This document shows, piece after piece, positions 41,638 to 50,704 of a stretch of DNA of 64,000 bases. Under the pieces are notes generated by a model, which was given only the letters and a program-made list of their open reading frames with translations, was not told where the DNA came from and ran no database searches. The first letter of the stretch is position 1, and every line of letters begins with the position of its first letter. The stretch comes from CAZLMG01 sp964560765 (lineage in GTDB: Bacteria; Bdellovibrionota_B; Oligoflexia; Oligoflexales; CAZLMG01): NCBI GenBank assembly GCA_964560765.1, contig CAZLMG010000004.1, forward strand, positions 1 through 64,000, written 5' to 3'. The translations under genes and the position numbers were made by a program.

Positions 41638-42888
41638 CTATTCCCGTTGAAAGATTGTTTGAAAGGCTAGCTCCAGCAAATCGCGCGTCAGCAGCCCGCT
41701 CAAAATTTGATCGTTTCCGCGCTCGAGCGCCGACTTCAATTCACCATCGATCGTCCGATTTATCTCGGCCTGAAAAGCCTGATCGACGCTTGCGGCACGA
41801 ATGCCCCCAACTGTCCAGCGGGCCGAACCGACCTTCAACCCTGGACTGACAATCGTCGATAATTGCTCGAGTTGTACGGTACGTAGATTAAACTGCAGCT
41901 CCTGAAAGGCAAAATTCAGCGCCACCCAACCCGTCCCGCGCTTGTTTGCTTCGCCTTCTAGTCGCGGTGCCGTTTGTGCGATCGTGTTGGAGCTCATCGC
42001 AAAATTCCCTGCATCCATGCCTACAAAGTCGCCAAATGCCACCTTCAGTTCAGGAGCTTCCTCTCGATCGAGTGGAACAGAGATGGTCAACGCTGCAGTC
42101 ACGCCTTTACCTGGAACATCCGGTACCACGACCCGACGGAACTTCACCTTGTCGTCGGCCTTCTCGAATGGACCCTGGTGCGGCTTCAGCCCCACCAAAA
42201 TGCGAATGGTCAAGGTCGACTGCTTTGGAGCCACAAACAGAACATAACGTGCAGCTAATGGGTATGCGGCTGTGTCTGCCTCGGCTCGAAGCTTGCTGCG
42301 AAGTATTTGAATGCGTTCAGCCAGCTTTTGCGCGAATGCGGCGCTGCCAGGCACGGCACGCAGGACATTTGCGGCCTCAGCAGGACTTAGAGATATCTTA
42401 TTTGCGTCATAGAAAACCTCCCCCGCTGGCTCCGTCCATGGCACCAGCCATGCCTCGCTGACCAAGGGAAATTTTGCGGCCGCATTGGCAAGCATGGGGC
42501 GCAGTTCCTGCTGCAAAGTCTTGCGGGCGGCATCTGCAAGGGCCATGAGGCCATCAAAGAGGGCACCCTCCGTATCCCGCCCCCCCGCTTGAATCTGCCC
42601 CATGATTGGCAAGATCGAGCTAAACGCGGCCCGATGCAGCGCCGCAGCAACTTGCTGTCGAGCTAACTCGGCAGGGGTCGGCCTCAACAAATCTTGATTT
42701 GGGTTAAAGTCCGGCCCTGGAGATCCCGCCAGCAACAGGCGATAATCAGAGTGACCGAGGTATTGATTTCCCCATGCGTCATCTGCAGCCGAAACTGAAT
42801 CTGAATGGGTGCGGGCACGGCAGCCCAGCACGGTCGTGCAGATCAATAGCCAACCGCACAGGCGCAGCGCACTGGCTTTCTGATTCAA
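41638..42888 (-). CDS. predicted lipoprotein in the PLD-selO operon, unknown function
   Basis: 416 aa. It starts at a TTG (42888) backed by a strong AGGAGG at eight nt. Lipobox VLGC. The helical N-terminal half (LARQQVAAALHRAA, LFDGLMALADAARKTLQQ) leads to a beta-rich C-terminal half (FRRVVVPDVPGKGVTAALTI, VGSARWTVGGI). No named family recognised. It precedes the phospholipase D by only 2 nt, so a shared envelope role is likely. Confidence 0.75.
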   Translation of the reverse strand: MNQKASALRLCGWLLICTTVLGCRARTHSDSVSAADDAWGNQYLGHSDYRLLLAGSPGPDFNPNQDLLRPTPAELARQQVAAALHRAAFSSILPIMGQIQAGGRDTEGALFDGLMALADAARKTLQQELRPMLANAAAKFPLVSEAWLVPWTEPAGEVFYDANKISLSPAEAANVLRAVPGSAAFAQKLAERIQILRSKLRAEADTAAYPLAARYVLFVAPKQSTLTIRILVGLKPHQGPFEKADDKVKFRRVVVPDVPGKGVTAALTISVPLDREEAPELKVAFGDFVGMDAGNFAMSSNTIAQTAPRLEGEANKRGTGWVALNFAFQELQFNLRTVQLEQLSTIVSPGLKVGSARWTVGGIRAASVDQAFQAEINRTIDGELKSALERGNDQILSGLLTRDLLELAFQTIFQRE

Positions 42889-43129
42889 GGCTTATTCCTC
42901 CTTCATCTCCTTGGTCAAACCCGATGGGATTGCATTCTATCTAGACTATCATAGTCAGCTGAACTGTCGGCGCCTTCAGGCAAGCCGTAATCACTCGACT
43001 GAAAACTCGCTGAATTTGAAAATTCACCAACCGGCATTTTCTTCCACTCCTCACACTGCGATCCAATGTACCGATGGCTAACTGCAGCACCTTCTTCAAT
43101 CCTTTCTGCCTAGCCCGGAGTCCAAAGCC

Positions 43130-46100
43130 ATGTATTTGCAAGGGCGCCTCGCATCGAAAATAGTCGCCTTCCTATGGATGGTAATCTTGAACATGCTCCC
43201 AGCGTGCGACATGGTTTCAAGCACAAGCTCAGACAGCCAAGGCGGAGAGTCCAATCGCGAGTCGACAGTGCAGGTGGGAGTCAACCTCGATGGCTCGACC
43301 TATAGCGCCAGCGTCGTCAATGCAACGTCCACCCTGCAAATATCCATTGCTGATGGCTCAGCATTATCGGGGACCTCGCTGGAAATCCCACCCGGCACCC
43401 TGAGTTCTGCGACGAAGATCACGATAACGGAGGGAGCTCCTCTTGTTAACGACGAGAACACCTCGCAAGTTGGCAAAGGGGTTACCGCAGCCGGCAAAGC
43501 CGTCATCGTTTCCTCATCCGCGTTCGAAGACCCGCTCGCACCGATGCCATTAACGCTAAGCCTGGGCGTCGCCCTCGGTTTGCAAGCTCCAACAGCCGAA
43601 GTCGGCATCCTGTATATGGCGGTACTGTACGGTGAGAAGTTCCAGATTATTCTCGGCATCATTCCCAGCGAACAGGTACAGCGGCGCGGCAATTCTGTTC
43701 AATTTGGGGCTCCATTCTTCGGCTCTTACCAACCCGTTTACTTACCTGCCGAGGCCAACAAGGAATTTCGCATCATCATCGACCAAGACATCATCAGCGC
43801 CAGTGGCGAAGTTATGATCGTCGATGGCGGCGACAAGCAGCCGCCAGTCGCGGGCGGCGAAGGCAAAATAGAACTGCTGGCTCTTGACCATCGCTCTGCG
43901 ACAATCGGATTTGAGATTGCTAGCGACAATTTCTCAGAGACGTACAATTTAAGCTACCTGGCATACGTTTCCTCGACTGATCGCATGAGCACTCTGCAAG
44001 AGGTCGAAGCCGCCATGCCCATCGGCGATTTTCGACGCAAAATCACGGCGATCACAATTCCAGATTTAACCTACGCCCAGACATACTTCGTCAATATCGT
44101 CGTGCGCGACGAGATGAGCAACAAGGCGATTTATCAACGCCAGTCGTTTACCACCCCAACTCCGAATTTTGGACCAACTATTGTCTCCACGCAGCCGTCG
44201 ACTGAAAATGTCCTGACTCATTATCGCGATACGCTGAACTTTTCCGTTAACGCCAAGGACTTGAATCAAGACACGCTCACGTACCAATGGCAGATAAACG
44301 GCACTACTTCAAATCGCTTCAGCGCAAACGGTAGTTCGGCAGTATTTACCCCGAATCTCGATTTCGCCGGCACCAATATCGTCGATGTCGCGATTAGTGA
44401 CGGAACGAACGTCGTCAATCATCGGTGGCAGGTGAAAGTGCACGCTTTCAATCCCGGCTGCGATGGTCTTCAGCCTGGTCACATCTGTACACTGGTCGGC
44501 CCTGTCGATCTTGGAGACCAATCAGAGCCGGCACAAGATGGCAGCGTGGTACGCATGAATCCGCGCTACATCGCCCTTGACACTGAAGGCAACCCATTCA
44601 TCTCGGATAGCGAACTAAAGGTTGTTTGGTTCTATAACCGAAGCGGCTCGGCTGTCACTCGCCTGGGTAGAAATGTTCCCGCTGGCAAGTTGCTGATTAT
44701 TGCCGGTAGCGGCGCATCTGGTGTCGGCACGAACGGTGATGATGCCTTGAACTTTGCGCTTGGTGGCGCAAACGGTATTGCTTATGACGCGACTCGCGAT
44801 GCACTCTACGTTGCGCTAGAAAGCGAGCATGTCGTCGTTCGCATCGGATCAGACGGAACTGCCAACACAATCTTCGGCCGCGGCGATACGATAAACTCAA
44901 TAGCATGGAACCATGATGACATCGTCGGCACAACATCTGTCTGTAGTTTTCCAAACGGATTAGCTGTAGATAGCGGTACAGACACTCTTTATATCGCCTG
45001 CCGCGGCAGTTATGCCATTAAGCGGGCGCAGCCAGCCTCTGCCGCCGTCGGTAGCGTGCTCTCGCGTATCGTCATTGGCGGAGTCAACGGCAGCGGACTA
45101 ACTGTGTTCGAGTCTATTGAAGGTACCCTTGGGCGCGCCGGTACTGCTCGCACTCCCGCACCTCGATCCGTGCGCCTCGGCCGAGATGGCAATCTATATT
45201 TTACCCAAGCGAGCAACTGCCGATTTCGTGTGGCCAATTTAGGAGGGTCCGCTGCAACGTACTTTAGCAGTGCTGTGAATGTCGCCTCCCAACAGACAGC
45301 AACGCTGAGTGGCACCGGATCATGCTCGATGACGCTCGGAGCAGCAAGCTATAATGCATTCATGATTGGCGATGCGCAGGATGTCGAAATTGCATACGAC
45401 GAGAGCAGTAACATCCGTGGCTTCTTCTTGTCTCATGGGAATTATCATCGAATCAGCTTTTTGAACCAGTCGGGCAGTAGCATGACTTTTGGCGATAGCA
45501 TTGTTGGAACTCACTCAGCGGCTACCATATTTGGCAGTGGCGCATACGGGTACAATGGCAACTCATTGTCTGGCCGCCTAACTCGGCTCAATTTTCCACT
45601 GGGCCTAGCTGTTGCCGGCGACAGCCTCATGGTAGGAGACAACTTCAATAGACGCGTGCGATCCCTTGATCTGTCCGCAGACAACGGAGCGGTAGATACT
45701 GTCGTCGGCAGTGGTAAAGGCATTCGCGGATTCAGTGGCGACCTACCGCAAGCTGCTGATGCTGCCGAAATAACCTCACCTTATGGCATTGGCATCATTG
45801 GCCGTGAACTCTTTTTTGCGGATCAGGGAAACTATCGCATTCGCTCCGTAAACCTTGACAGTGGCCTCATTCGGACAGCCATCGGAATTGGACAGGGCGA
45901 TGGCGAGGACGGCGGAGCATTTGCTACTTACCTCCGCGTTGTATTCGGAATCGCAGCAGCGGGCGAAACGCTATTTTTCACCGATGACACAGGATCGACG
46001 ATGCTCGGCTCCAACAGAACTTGCAAAATCCGAGCTTACAATCACTCGACAGAATCCCAGTCCGTTTTCAGCGCGCTCATTCCCTCAACTTGGGTTGGTG

Positions 46101-46837
46101 ATTTAGCAGGAAACTTTGCCGAGGGCTGTGCCGCCTGGACCCCTGCAAACGAAAATGTCGCGGCGACAGACATTGGCTTGCGGTTGCCACGATACCTATC
46201 GAAGGCGCAAGATCAACTATATTTCGTTGCAACCACCGACCACTGCATCTTGCGATTGTCTCTGACCGGCGCCATTGAAACTGCCATCGGACTCTGTGGA
46301 ACGCAGGGAGATATCGTCGGCAACTTGGGCGCAGGCACTGCTCGCCTACGCAGTCCCGCTGGAGTTTCGGCAGATCCTCAGTATCCGCAAAATTTGCTCA
46401 TCATCGATCAATCAAACGTCGCCACAGGAAAACTCAAGTATGCAAACTTCTCCGGTCAAGACGTCACGATAATGGGGGTGAGTGTTCCGACCAATGAAAT
46501 CAAAACAATTAAATCCTACTCAACCTATAGCCTGCGATTAGTAGCTGCGTTTGCCGATCAAGTCTGTGTCGGCGCGGGTGAGTTTTATGTCAAAGCAAAC
46601 AATCACCATGGAGTCGTCTGTAGTGATCGAACGACAGGAGTGACCAGCCTCATCGTCAATTCAAACTTGACCGGGGTGCCGATTGCCGGCCGACCAGTTG
46701 ATGCAAGTCAGGAAAATACCCCTGCTGCCGACGCTCGGATTTATGCGCCAGCCGCCCTAGCCTTTGACGAAGACGGCAATTTGTATATTTCGGAGTTTCT
46801 AAGTCACCTTATTCGCAAAGTTGCGCGCTGGTGGTGA
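43130..46837 (+). CDS. giant NHL-repeat beta-propeller lipoprotein
   Basis: 1235 aa. Lipoprotein signal LPAC (Cys26) after a hydrophobic stretch; GGAG upstream. Residues about 40-230 form a beta-rich region, 230-345 an Fn3-like region with AQTYFVNIVVRD, and 350-440 a PKD/cadherin-like module (DLNQDTLTYQW, FAGTNIVDVAISDG). From about 450 to the end, NHL-type repeats form one or more propellers, with recurring ANGIAYD, FPNGLAVDSGTDTLYIAC, LNFPLGLAV, ITSPYGIGI and APAALAFDEDGNLYISE blades. Such proteins bind ligands or partners at the surface. No catalytic motif seen. Codon use looks like its neighbours. Probably a surface adhesin or scaffold. Confidence 0.85.
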   Translation: MYLQGRLASKIVAFLWMVILNMLPACDMVSSTSSDSQGGESNRESTVQVGVNLDGSTYSASVVNATSTLQISIADGSALSGTSLEIPPGTLSSATKITITEGAPLVNDENTSQVGKGVTAAGKAVIVSSSAFEDPLAPMPLTLSLGVALGLQAPTAEVGILYMAVLYGEKFQIILGIIPSEQVQRRGNSVQFGAPFFGSYQPVYLPAEANKEFRIIIDQDIISASGEVMIVDGGDKQPPVAGGEGKIELLALDHRSATIGFEIASDNFSETYNLSYLAYVSSTDRMSTLQEVEAAMPIGDFRRKITAITIPDLTYAQTYFVNIVVRDEMSNKAIYQRQSFTTPTPNFGPTIVSTQPSTENVLTHYRDTLNFSVNAKDLNQDTLTYQWQINGTTSNRFSANGSSAVFTPNLDFAGTNIVDVAISDGTNVVNHRWQVKVHAFNPGCDGLQPGHICTLVGPVDLGDQSEPAQDGSVVRMNPRYIALDTEGNPFISDSELKVVWFYNRSGSAVTRLGRNVPAGKLLIIAGSGASGVGTNGDDALNFALGGANGIAYDATRDALYVALESEHVVVRIGSDGTANTIFGRGDTINSIAWNHDDIVGTTSVCSFPNGLAVDSGTDTLYIACRGSYAIKRAQPASAAVGSVLSRIVIGGVNGSGLTVFESIEGTLGRAGTARTPAPRSVRLGRDGNLYFTQASNCRFRVANLGGSAATYFSSAVNVASQQTATLSGTGSCSMTLGAASYNAFMIGDAQDVEIAYDESSNIRGFFLSHGNYHRISFLNQSGSSMTFGDSIVGTHSAATIFGSGAYGYNGNSLSGRLTRLNFPLGLAVAGDSLMVGDNFNRRVRSLDLSADNGAVDTVVGSGKGIRGFSGDLPQAADAAEITSPYGIGIIGRELFFADQGNYRIRSVNLDSGLIRTAIGIGQGDGEDGGAFATYLRVVFGIAAAGETLFFTDDTGSTMLGSNRTCKIRAYNHSTESQSVFSALIPSTWVGDLAGNFAEGCAAWTPANENVAATDIGLRLPRYLSKAQDQLYFVATTDHCILRLSLTGAIETAIGLCGTQGDIVGNLGAGTARLRSPAGVSADPQYPQNLLIIDQSNVATGKLKYANFSGQDVTIMGVSVPTNEIKTIKSYSTYSLRLVAAFADQVCVGAGEFYVKANNHHGVVCSDRTTGVTSLIVNSNLTGVPIAGRPVDASQENTPAADARIYAPAALAFDEDGNLYISEFLSHLIRKVARWW

Positions 46838-46912
46838 TCAATTTGTGAACAATTGGAAACATCTAAACGCCCACACCAACTAACTTTTGCATGCACTTAA
46901 GCCACTTACACC

Positions 46913-46928
46913 TGGACCAGGTATTGCT
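46913..46928 (+). promoter_or_regulatory. candidate sigma-54 promoter of the basic membrane protein gene
   Basis: TGGACCA-GGTA-TTGCT: exact GG-N10-GC spacing, perfect TTGCT -12 box. The -24 box sits inside a palindrome ACCTGG-A-CCAGGT. The predicted start near 46939 gives a leader of about 77 nt. Confidence 0.5.
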
Positions 46929-47015
46929 CTAGGCGGCGCAGGAGTGGGAGTTTTCTCTCACCGATGTTGCTGATGCTGCTGACAACCTGTTGCTCCTGAT
47001 GTGGTGAGTTTGACT

Positions 47016-47714
47016 ATGAAAAAACAAGAATCTTCTGTGGCTCTTATGAAGCGTCGCCTGGCAAAGACCGCCCAATCGGTTCGTAGCCGCGGGAAGAAGG
47101 CGAAAGAGGGCCGCGCCGCTGAACGTTCGGATGCCTTCTTATTGAAGACGACCATCCCCATGCTGCACAAGGATTTAGACCGAAAGGTCGATACGTTAGT
47201 TCTTCGTATGCAGGACTTTGGCCACCGCCGTCGGACCGTCAAGAGTGCACGCCCACCTCGGGCCGCAGAGAAGCCCGCGGGAACCCATACCAAAATGCTG
47301 CGTTTGGCTCGCAGCCATGGCAAGGCCGTTCGTTCGCGCAAGTTACGTAACTTCCTTGTTGCGGTGTGTGTTGCCGCTGGCCTTGCCATCGGCGGATATT
47401 ATGGACTTGGATACGCGGTGCAGGGTGCTCAATATGCCCAACAGTATATCGACCAGCATGTGCCTTGGCGCAGCTGGCTCGCCGGCGTATCGGGCGGCAA
47501 GCCATCGACCTCCAACCCGAAAAGGATAGAACAGGCCAGCGTTCAGCCAAAGCCAAAGCCAAAGCGCCCAGACGCCGCCCCTAAGACAGTAACCAAACCT
47601 GGCACAAAACAACGACAGGTCATGGCTGGGCACACGAGAAAGACGACAAAAAATTCGCCGTCGACAACAGCCGATCACCAGCCTAACAAGATGCGAAAGG
47701 CCGTTGCCCGCTAA
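47016..47714 (+). CDS. highly basic single-pass membrane protein, unknown
   Basis: 232 aa from ATG 47016 (an in-frame GTG at 47001 is possible; only a weak ribosome site). Very Lys/Arg-rich N-terminal region of about 115 residues (KRRLAKTAQSVRSRGKKAKE) precedes one membrane helix (FLVAVCVAAGLAIGGYYGLGYA). A C-terminal Pro/Lys stalk follows (QPKPKPKRP, MAGHTRKTT). The basic cytoplasmic part suggests binding to nucleic acid or acidic lipids; the stalk probably extends into the periplasm. No family recognised. Confidence 0.65.
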   Translation: MKKQESSVALMKRRLAKTAQSVRSRGKKAKEGRAAERSDAFLLKTTIPMLHKDLDRKVDTLVLRMQDFGHRRRTVKSARPPRAAEKPAGTHTKMLRLARSHGKAVRSRKLRNFLVAVCVAAGLAIGGYYGLGYAVQGAQYAQQYIDQHVPWRSWLAGVSGGKPSTSNPKRIEQASVQPKPKPKRPDAAPKTVTKPGTKQRQVMAGHTRKTTKNSPSTTADHQPNKMRKAVAR

Positions 47715-47810
47715 GCAAACTGTCAGGTTCGACAACGCTCTCGCACCTCCTCGACACGGCGCGCTCGCGCCGCTCAAAACATATACTACTGTAATAATTA
47801 AGTATCTTCA

Positions 47811-47828
47811 GGGCCAGCCAACTGGCCC
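47811..47828. promoter_or_regulatory. inverted repeat overlapping a sigma-54 promoter
   Basis: GGGCCAG-CCAA-CTGGCCC is a perfect 7-bp repeat whose right arm forms the -24 element of the next feature. It could be a site of repression or a hairpin ending the upstream transcript. Confidence 0.5.
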
Positions 47829-47838
47829 AGCTCTTGCT
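47823..47838 (+). promoter_or_regulatory. sigma-54 promoter of the Hint-domain lipoprotein gene
   Basis: TGGCCCA-GCTC-TTGCT, with exact GG-N10-GC spacing. Over 20 bases it differs at one place from the persulfide-operon promoter at 941. The predicted start near 47849 gives a leader of about 46 nt. Confidence 0.68.
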
Positions 47839-47894
47839 TTAAAGTTCTTGTTCGAATCTGAATCGGAATGCGCACTTGCAGGAGGCTATGCGTT

Positions 47895-48998
47895 ATGTTG
47901 ACAAGGACTGTTGCCGTTACCAATCTCAATGTCGTTGCATCTCTATCACTCGTACTATCCATACTTGGCTGTAGTGGAGCCGTAACGCGGCACGCAGCTG
48001 AGAAAGTACAAACTTCCAATGCAGCTGCTCGCACCGGGAATGACACCGGTGATGCACTTCAGGGTGATCAGGGGACCAATCTTGGAAATCCCGATCCCAC
48101 TCCGACGGAAACTCCAGTCGCCGAGGAACCTAAAGGCGACGAAATCGTCGACAATTCGGAAGAGGTCATGTCCGGCAAAGGTGACCCATCACAATCTAAC
48201 GACGGCAAGACGCCAAATCCTGGAATCTGTGCTTGGTTCAACCCAGCGCAACCTGACTATGCAGAAGAAATTCCAGGCGCACCCGACGGGCTTGCTGTTC
48301 CCATCAAGAATTATTGGGCCGTCGGCAACTGGGAAGGTGACCACTTCGTTTTCCCTCTGGTCGTTTACCACAACGGAAACGAACCAACGGCCGGAAATCA
48401 ATCACTGACGAAGGATGGATTCCGCAACAACAGTAAATACACTGTGGTTATTACCAATGGCAAGTCCGCTGCATGCGCAGCTGTCGCCACCAAGAATGAA
48501 GCCGGTGGCCGCAACCACTCTGGATGCTTTGCGATGACCACTCGGATCAAAATGGCCGATGGTTCCGAACGCGTCATTGCCCATTTGCAGAAGGGCGACT
48601 TAGTCTTCAACCCCATCACCAAGAAGGCTGCGTCGATCGTCGAAATCGTCGAAGGCCCTGAAACTGACAAGCCGATGATCACTCTTGGCTACAGCGGAAA
48701 GCGCCTGACGGTAACGACCGACCATCCTTTTGCGACGGAAATCGGATTGCGCTCTGCGGCTGAACTGAGCCTCGGCAGCAAAATCTTGACTGCTGATGGA
48801 TCCTATCAGGCCGTGGATTCGTACGTTGTACAGGCCATCAATGCTTCGCAGGTTGTTCGCAATATCGTTTTGGACGGCATGAGTGGCGATAACCTGCAAC
48901 ACATGGTTATGGCCGATGGCATTGTTACGGGCGACCTCTATCTGCAGCGGCAATTGGCCGCACAACGACAAGAAATCCTGGCTGCTGCGGCTAATTAA
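47895..48998 (+). CDS. lipoprotein with a C-terminal Hint (hedgehog/intein) autoprocessing domain
   Basis: 367 aa from ATG 47895 (AGGAGG at nine nt). Lipobox LGC, Cys26. An Asp/Pro-rich linker reaches to about 110, followed by an unknown beta-rich domain (110-205). At Cys211 (HSGC FAMTTRIKMADG) a Hint domain begins: GDLVFNP, then TTDHPF (block B Thr and His277), then LQHMVMADGIVTGD at the end. Hint domains cleave the bond before this Cys by N-S acyl shift. The usual C-terminal His-Asn is absent and only about 15 residues follow, so cleavage or ester transfer (hedgehog-like) rather than splicing is expected. Free of known toxin domains. Confidence 0.82.
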   Translation: MLTRTVAVTNLNVVASLSLVLSILGCSGAVTRHAAEKVQTSNAAARTGNDTGDALQGDQGTNLGNPDPTPTETPVAEEPKGDEIVDNSEEVMSGKGDPSQSNDGKTPNPGICAWFNPAQPDYAEEIPGAPDGLAVPIKNYWAVGNWEGDHFVFPLVVYHNGNEPTAGNQSLTKDGFRNNSKYTVVITNGKSAACAAVATKNEAGGRNHSGCFAMTTRIKMADGSERVIAHLQKGDLVFNPITKKAASIVEIVEGPETDKPMITLGYSGKRLTVTTDHPFATEIGLRSAAELSLGSKILTADGSYQAVDSYVVQAINASQVVRNIVLDGMSGDNLQHMVMADGIVTGDLYLQRQLAAQRQEILAAAAN

Positions 48999-49033
48999 CT
49001 GACGTTTCCTAGTTTAGAATCATTCGATTGCCC

Positions 49034-49067
49034 GGCCCAGAAGCGCAATTCCTAGCGCGACTGGGCC
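49034..49067 (+). terminator. hairpin downstream of the Hint gene
   Basis: GGCCCAG and CTGGGCC pair, with an inner GCGC/GCGC pair across short internal bulges, 36 nt after the stop. Only scattered T follow, so efficiency is uncertain. Confidence 0.5.
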
Positions 49068-49173
49068 TCACCATTTGTCGCCCTACCGGAAAAACCCCAT
49101 GACATTTTGCCAGCAAGTAGCAATAATGGCGCTTCCATTCCAGTCAGCATCGCCATTGCATGAGGAAATATTT

Positions 49174-49875
49174 ATGAAGTTCGTAGGGAGCACGCTCGGG
49201 GTACTGTCGCTTATGCTGTCAGCAAACGTCGCACTTGGAGCCGTAAAGTTGAAATCGTTGAATGAGAAAGCCAGCTATGCCATTGGTCTGAATATTGGTC
49301 AGAATTTGCGACAACAAGGCGCCGAAATTGAGATGGACCAGCTCATCGAAGGGCTGCGCCACGGCATTAAAGATCAAGCGCCATTGTTGAAGCCAGACGA
49401 GTTGCAAAAAACAATGCAAGAGTACGGCGGCAAGATTCAGCAGGCTCAAATGACCAAGCGCAAGGCTGACGGTGATAAAAACAAGTCTGCTGGCGAAAAG
49501 TTTTTAGCAGATAACAAGAAGAAGGCCGACATCAAGGTATTGCCCAGTGGCTTACAGTATAAAGTCATCACTGCCGGCAACGGCCCAAAGCCTAAAGCGA
49601 CCGATACCGTTGTCACTCACTATCGCGGCACCTTGATTGATGGCTCGGAGTTTGACAGCTCGTATAGCCGCGGCGAACCGGCCACGTTTCCTGTAAATGG
49701 CGTCATCAAGGGCTGGACCGAAGCACTGCAACTGATGCCTAAAGGCGCCAAGTGGCAACTGTTCGTGCCGTATGATTTAGCCTATGGCGAGCAAGGAAGC
49801 GGACCGAAGATTGGCCCATTCGCGACCTTGATTTTTGATGTTGAGCTGCTTGATATCAAGAATGAAAAGAAGTAA
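49174..49875 (+). CDS. exported FKBP-type peptidyl-prolyl isomerase (FkpA/Mip-like)
   Basis: 233 aa from ATG 49174 (GAGG upstream); the ORF's earlier codons lack a signal. A signal peptide ends near ANVALGA. The N-terminal dimerisation helix (KASYAIGLNIGQNL, as in Mip/FkpA) precedes a complete FKBP domain: VTHYRGTLIDGSEFDSSYSR, VIKGWTEALQLMPKGAKW and FVPYDLAYGEQG, FATLIFDVELLDI. Periplasmic foldase/chaperone of the envelope. It overlaps the next gene by 14 nt. Confidence 0.93.
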   Translation: MKFVGSTLGVLSLMLSANVALGAVKLKSLNEKASYAIGLNIGQNLRQQGAEIEMDQLIEGLRHGIKDQAPLLKPDELQKTMQEYGGKIQQAQMTKRKADGDKNKSAGEKFLADNKKKADIKVLPSGLQYKVITAGNGPKPKATDTVVTHYRGTLIDGSEFDSSYSRGEPATFPVNGVIKGWTEALQLMPKGAKWQLFVPYDLAYGEQGSGPKIGPFATLIFDVELLDIKNEKK

Positions 49876-50704
49876 TCCGGACGCACTCACTGGTGGGGCG
49901 CTGAACCGCCTCACGACACTTGCCGACATCGCAATCTCCGCTGGACGTGTGGCTTTGCCACACTTTCGCGTTGATACTGATGTGCATTGGAAAGCCGATC
50001 AATCACCCGTCACTGCGGCCGACTTAGATGCGCATCATGTTGCCTCGAAAGAACTCACGCGGTTGGACCCGAAGGTTCCGATCGTCTCCGAAGAAATGCC
50101 TGCTGCAGAGTTGGCAGCATTTGCTCAACGTCCTGCTCATTATTGGCTGATCGATCCACTGGATGGAACGCGCGACTTCATCCGGGGGTCTCCAGACTTC
50201 ACGGTAAATCTTGCCGAGATGCGTCAGGACATTCCGCAGTGTAGCGTGATTCATGCGCCAGCCCACGGCCGCACATTCGCGGCTCTGCGCGGGTTTGGTG
50301 CGTGGGAATTGACCGCTGCGGGCCAATGGCAACGACTTCAAGCCCACCACCAGGCGACGAGGAAACCTCTATGTCTCGTAAGTCGTCGCGACACGGATAC
50401 AGCGCTACAAGCCTTAGCTCAGGCTGTACCGAATATCGGCACACAATCCGTGGGTAGCTCACTCAAGTTTTGTTTAGTGGCCGCGGGGGAGGCAGATCTA
50501 TATCTACGTCCAGGCCCGACCATGGAGTGGGACACGGCTGCTGGACACCTCATCCTTCAGGAGTCGGGCGGTGCGGTCGTGTCCGAAAGCGGACTGGAAC
50601 TCACCTACGGGCGGCCGGACTTCTGCAATCCCAACTTTGCCGCCCTAAGTCCCGCCTTCATTCCAGCATCCGCAGCCATCTTGAGTTACATCAAGAGGCC
50701 CTAA
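49862..50704 (+). CDS. inositol-monophosphatase superfamily phosphatase, CysQ-like
   Basis: 280 aa. The superfamily hydrolyses phosphate esters with two or three Mg ions. Motifs: VSEEMP (Glu pair), LIDPLDGTRDFIRGSPDFTV (DPLDGT) and MEWDTAAGHLILQESGG (WDTAA). DPLDGT followed by -[RK]xFI- and FTVN fits CysQ, the 3'(2'),5'-bisphosphate nucleotidase that recycles PAP, better than SuhB. Start ATG 49862 overlaps the FKBP stop by 14 nt; TTG/ATG codons at 49835-49838 are also possible. Its end overlaps maf (convergent) by 14 nt. Confidence 0.82.
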   Translation: MKRSNPDALTGGALNRLTTLADIAISAGRVALPHFRVDTDVHWKADQSPVTAADLDAHHVASKELTRLDPKVPIVSEEMPAAELAAFAQRPAHYWLIDPLDGTRDFIRGSPDFTVNLAEMRQDIPQCSVIHAPAHGRTFAALRGFGAWELTAAGQWQRLQAHHQATRKPLCLVSRRDTDTALQALAQAVPNIGTQSVGSSLKFCLVAAGEADLYLRPGPTMEWDTAAGHLILQESGGAVVSESGLELTYGRPDFCNPNFAALSPAFIPASAAILSYIKRP

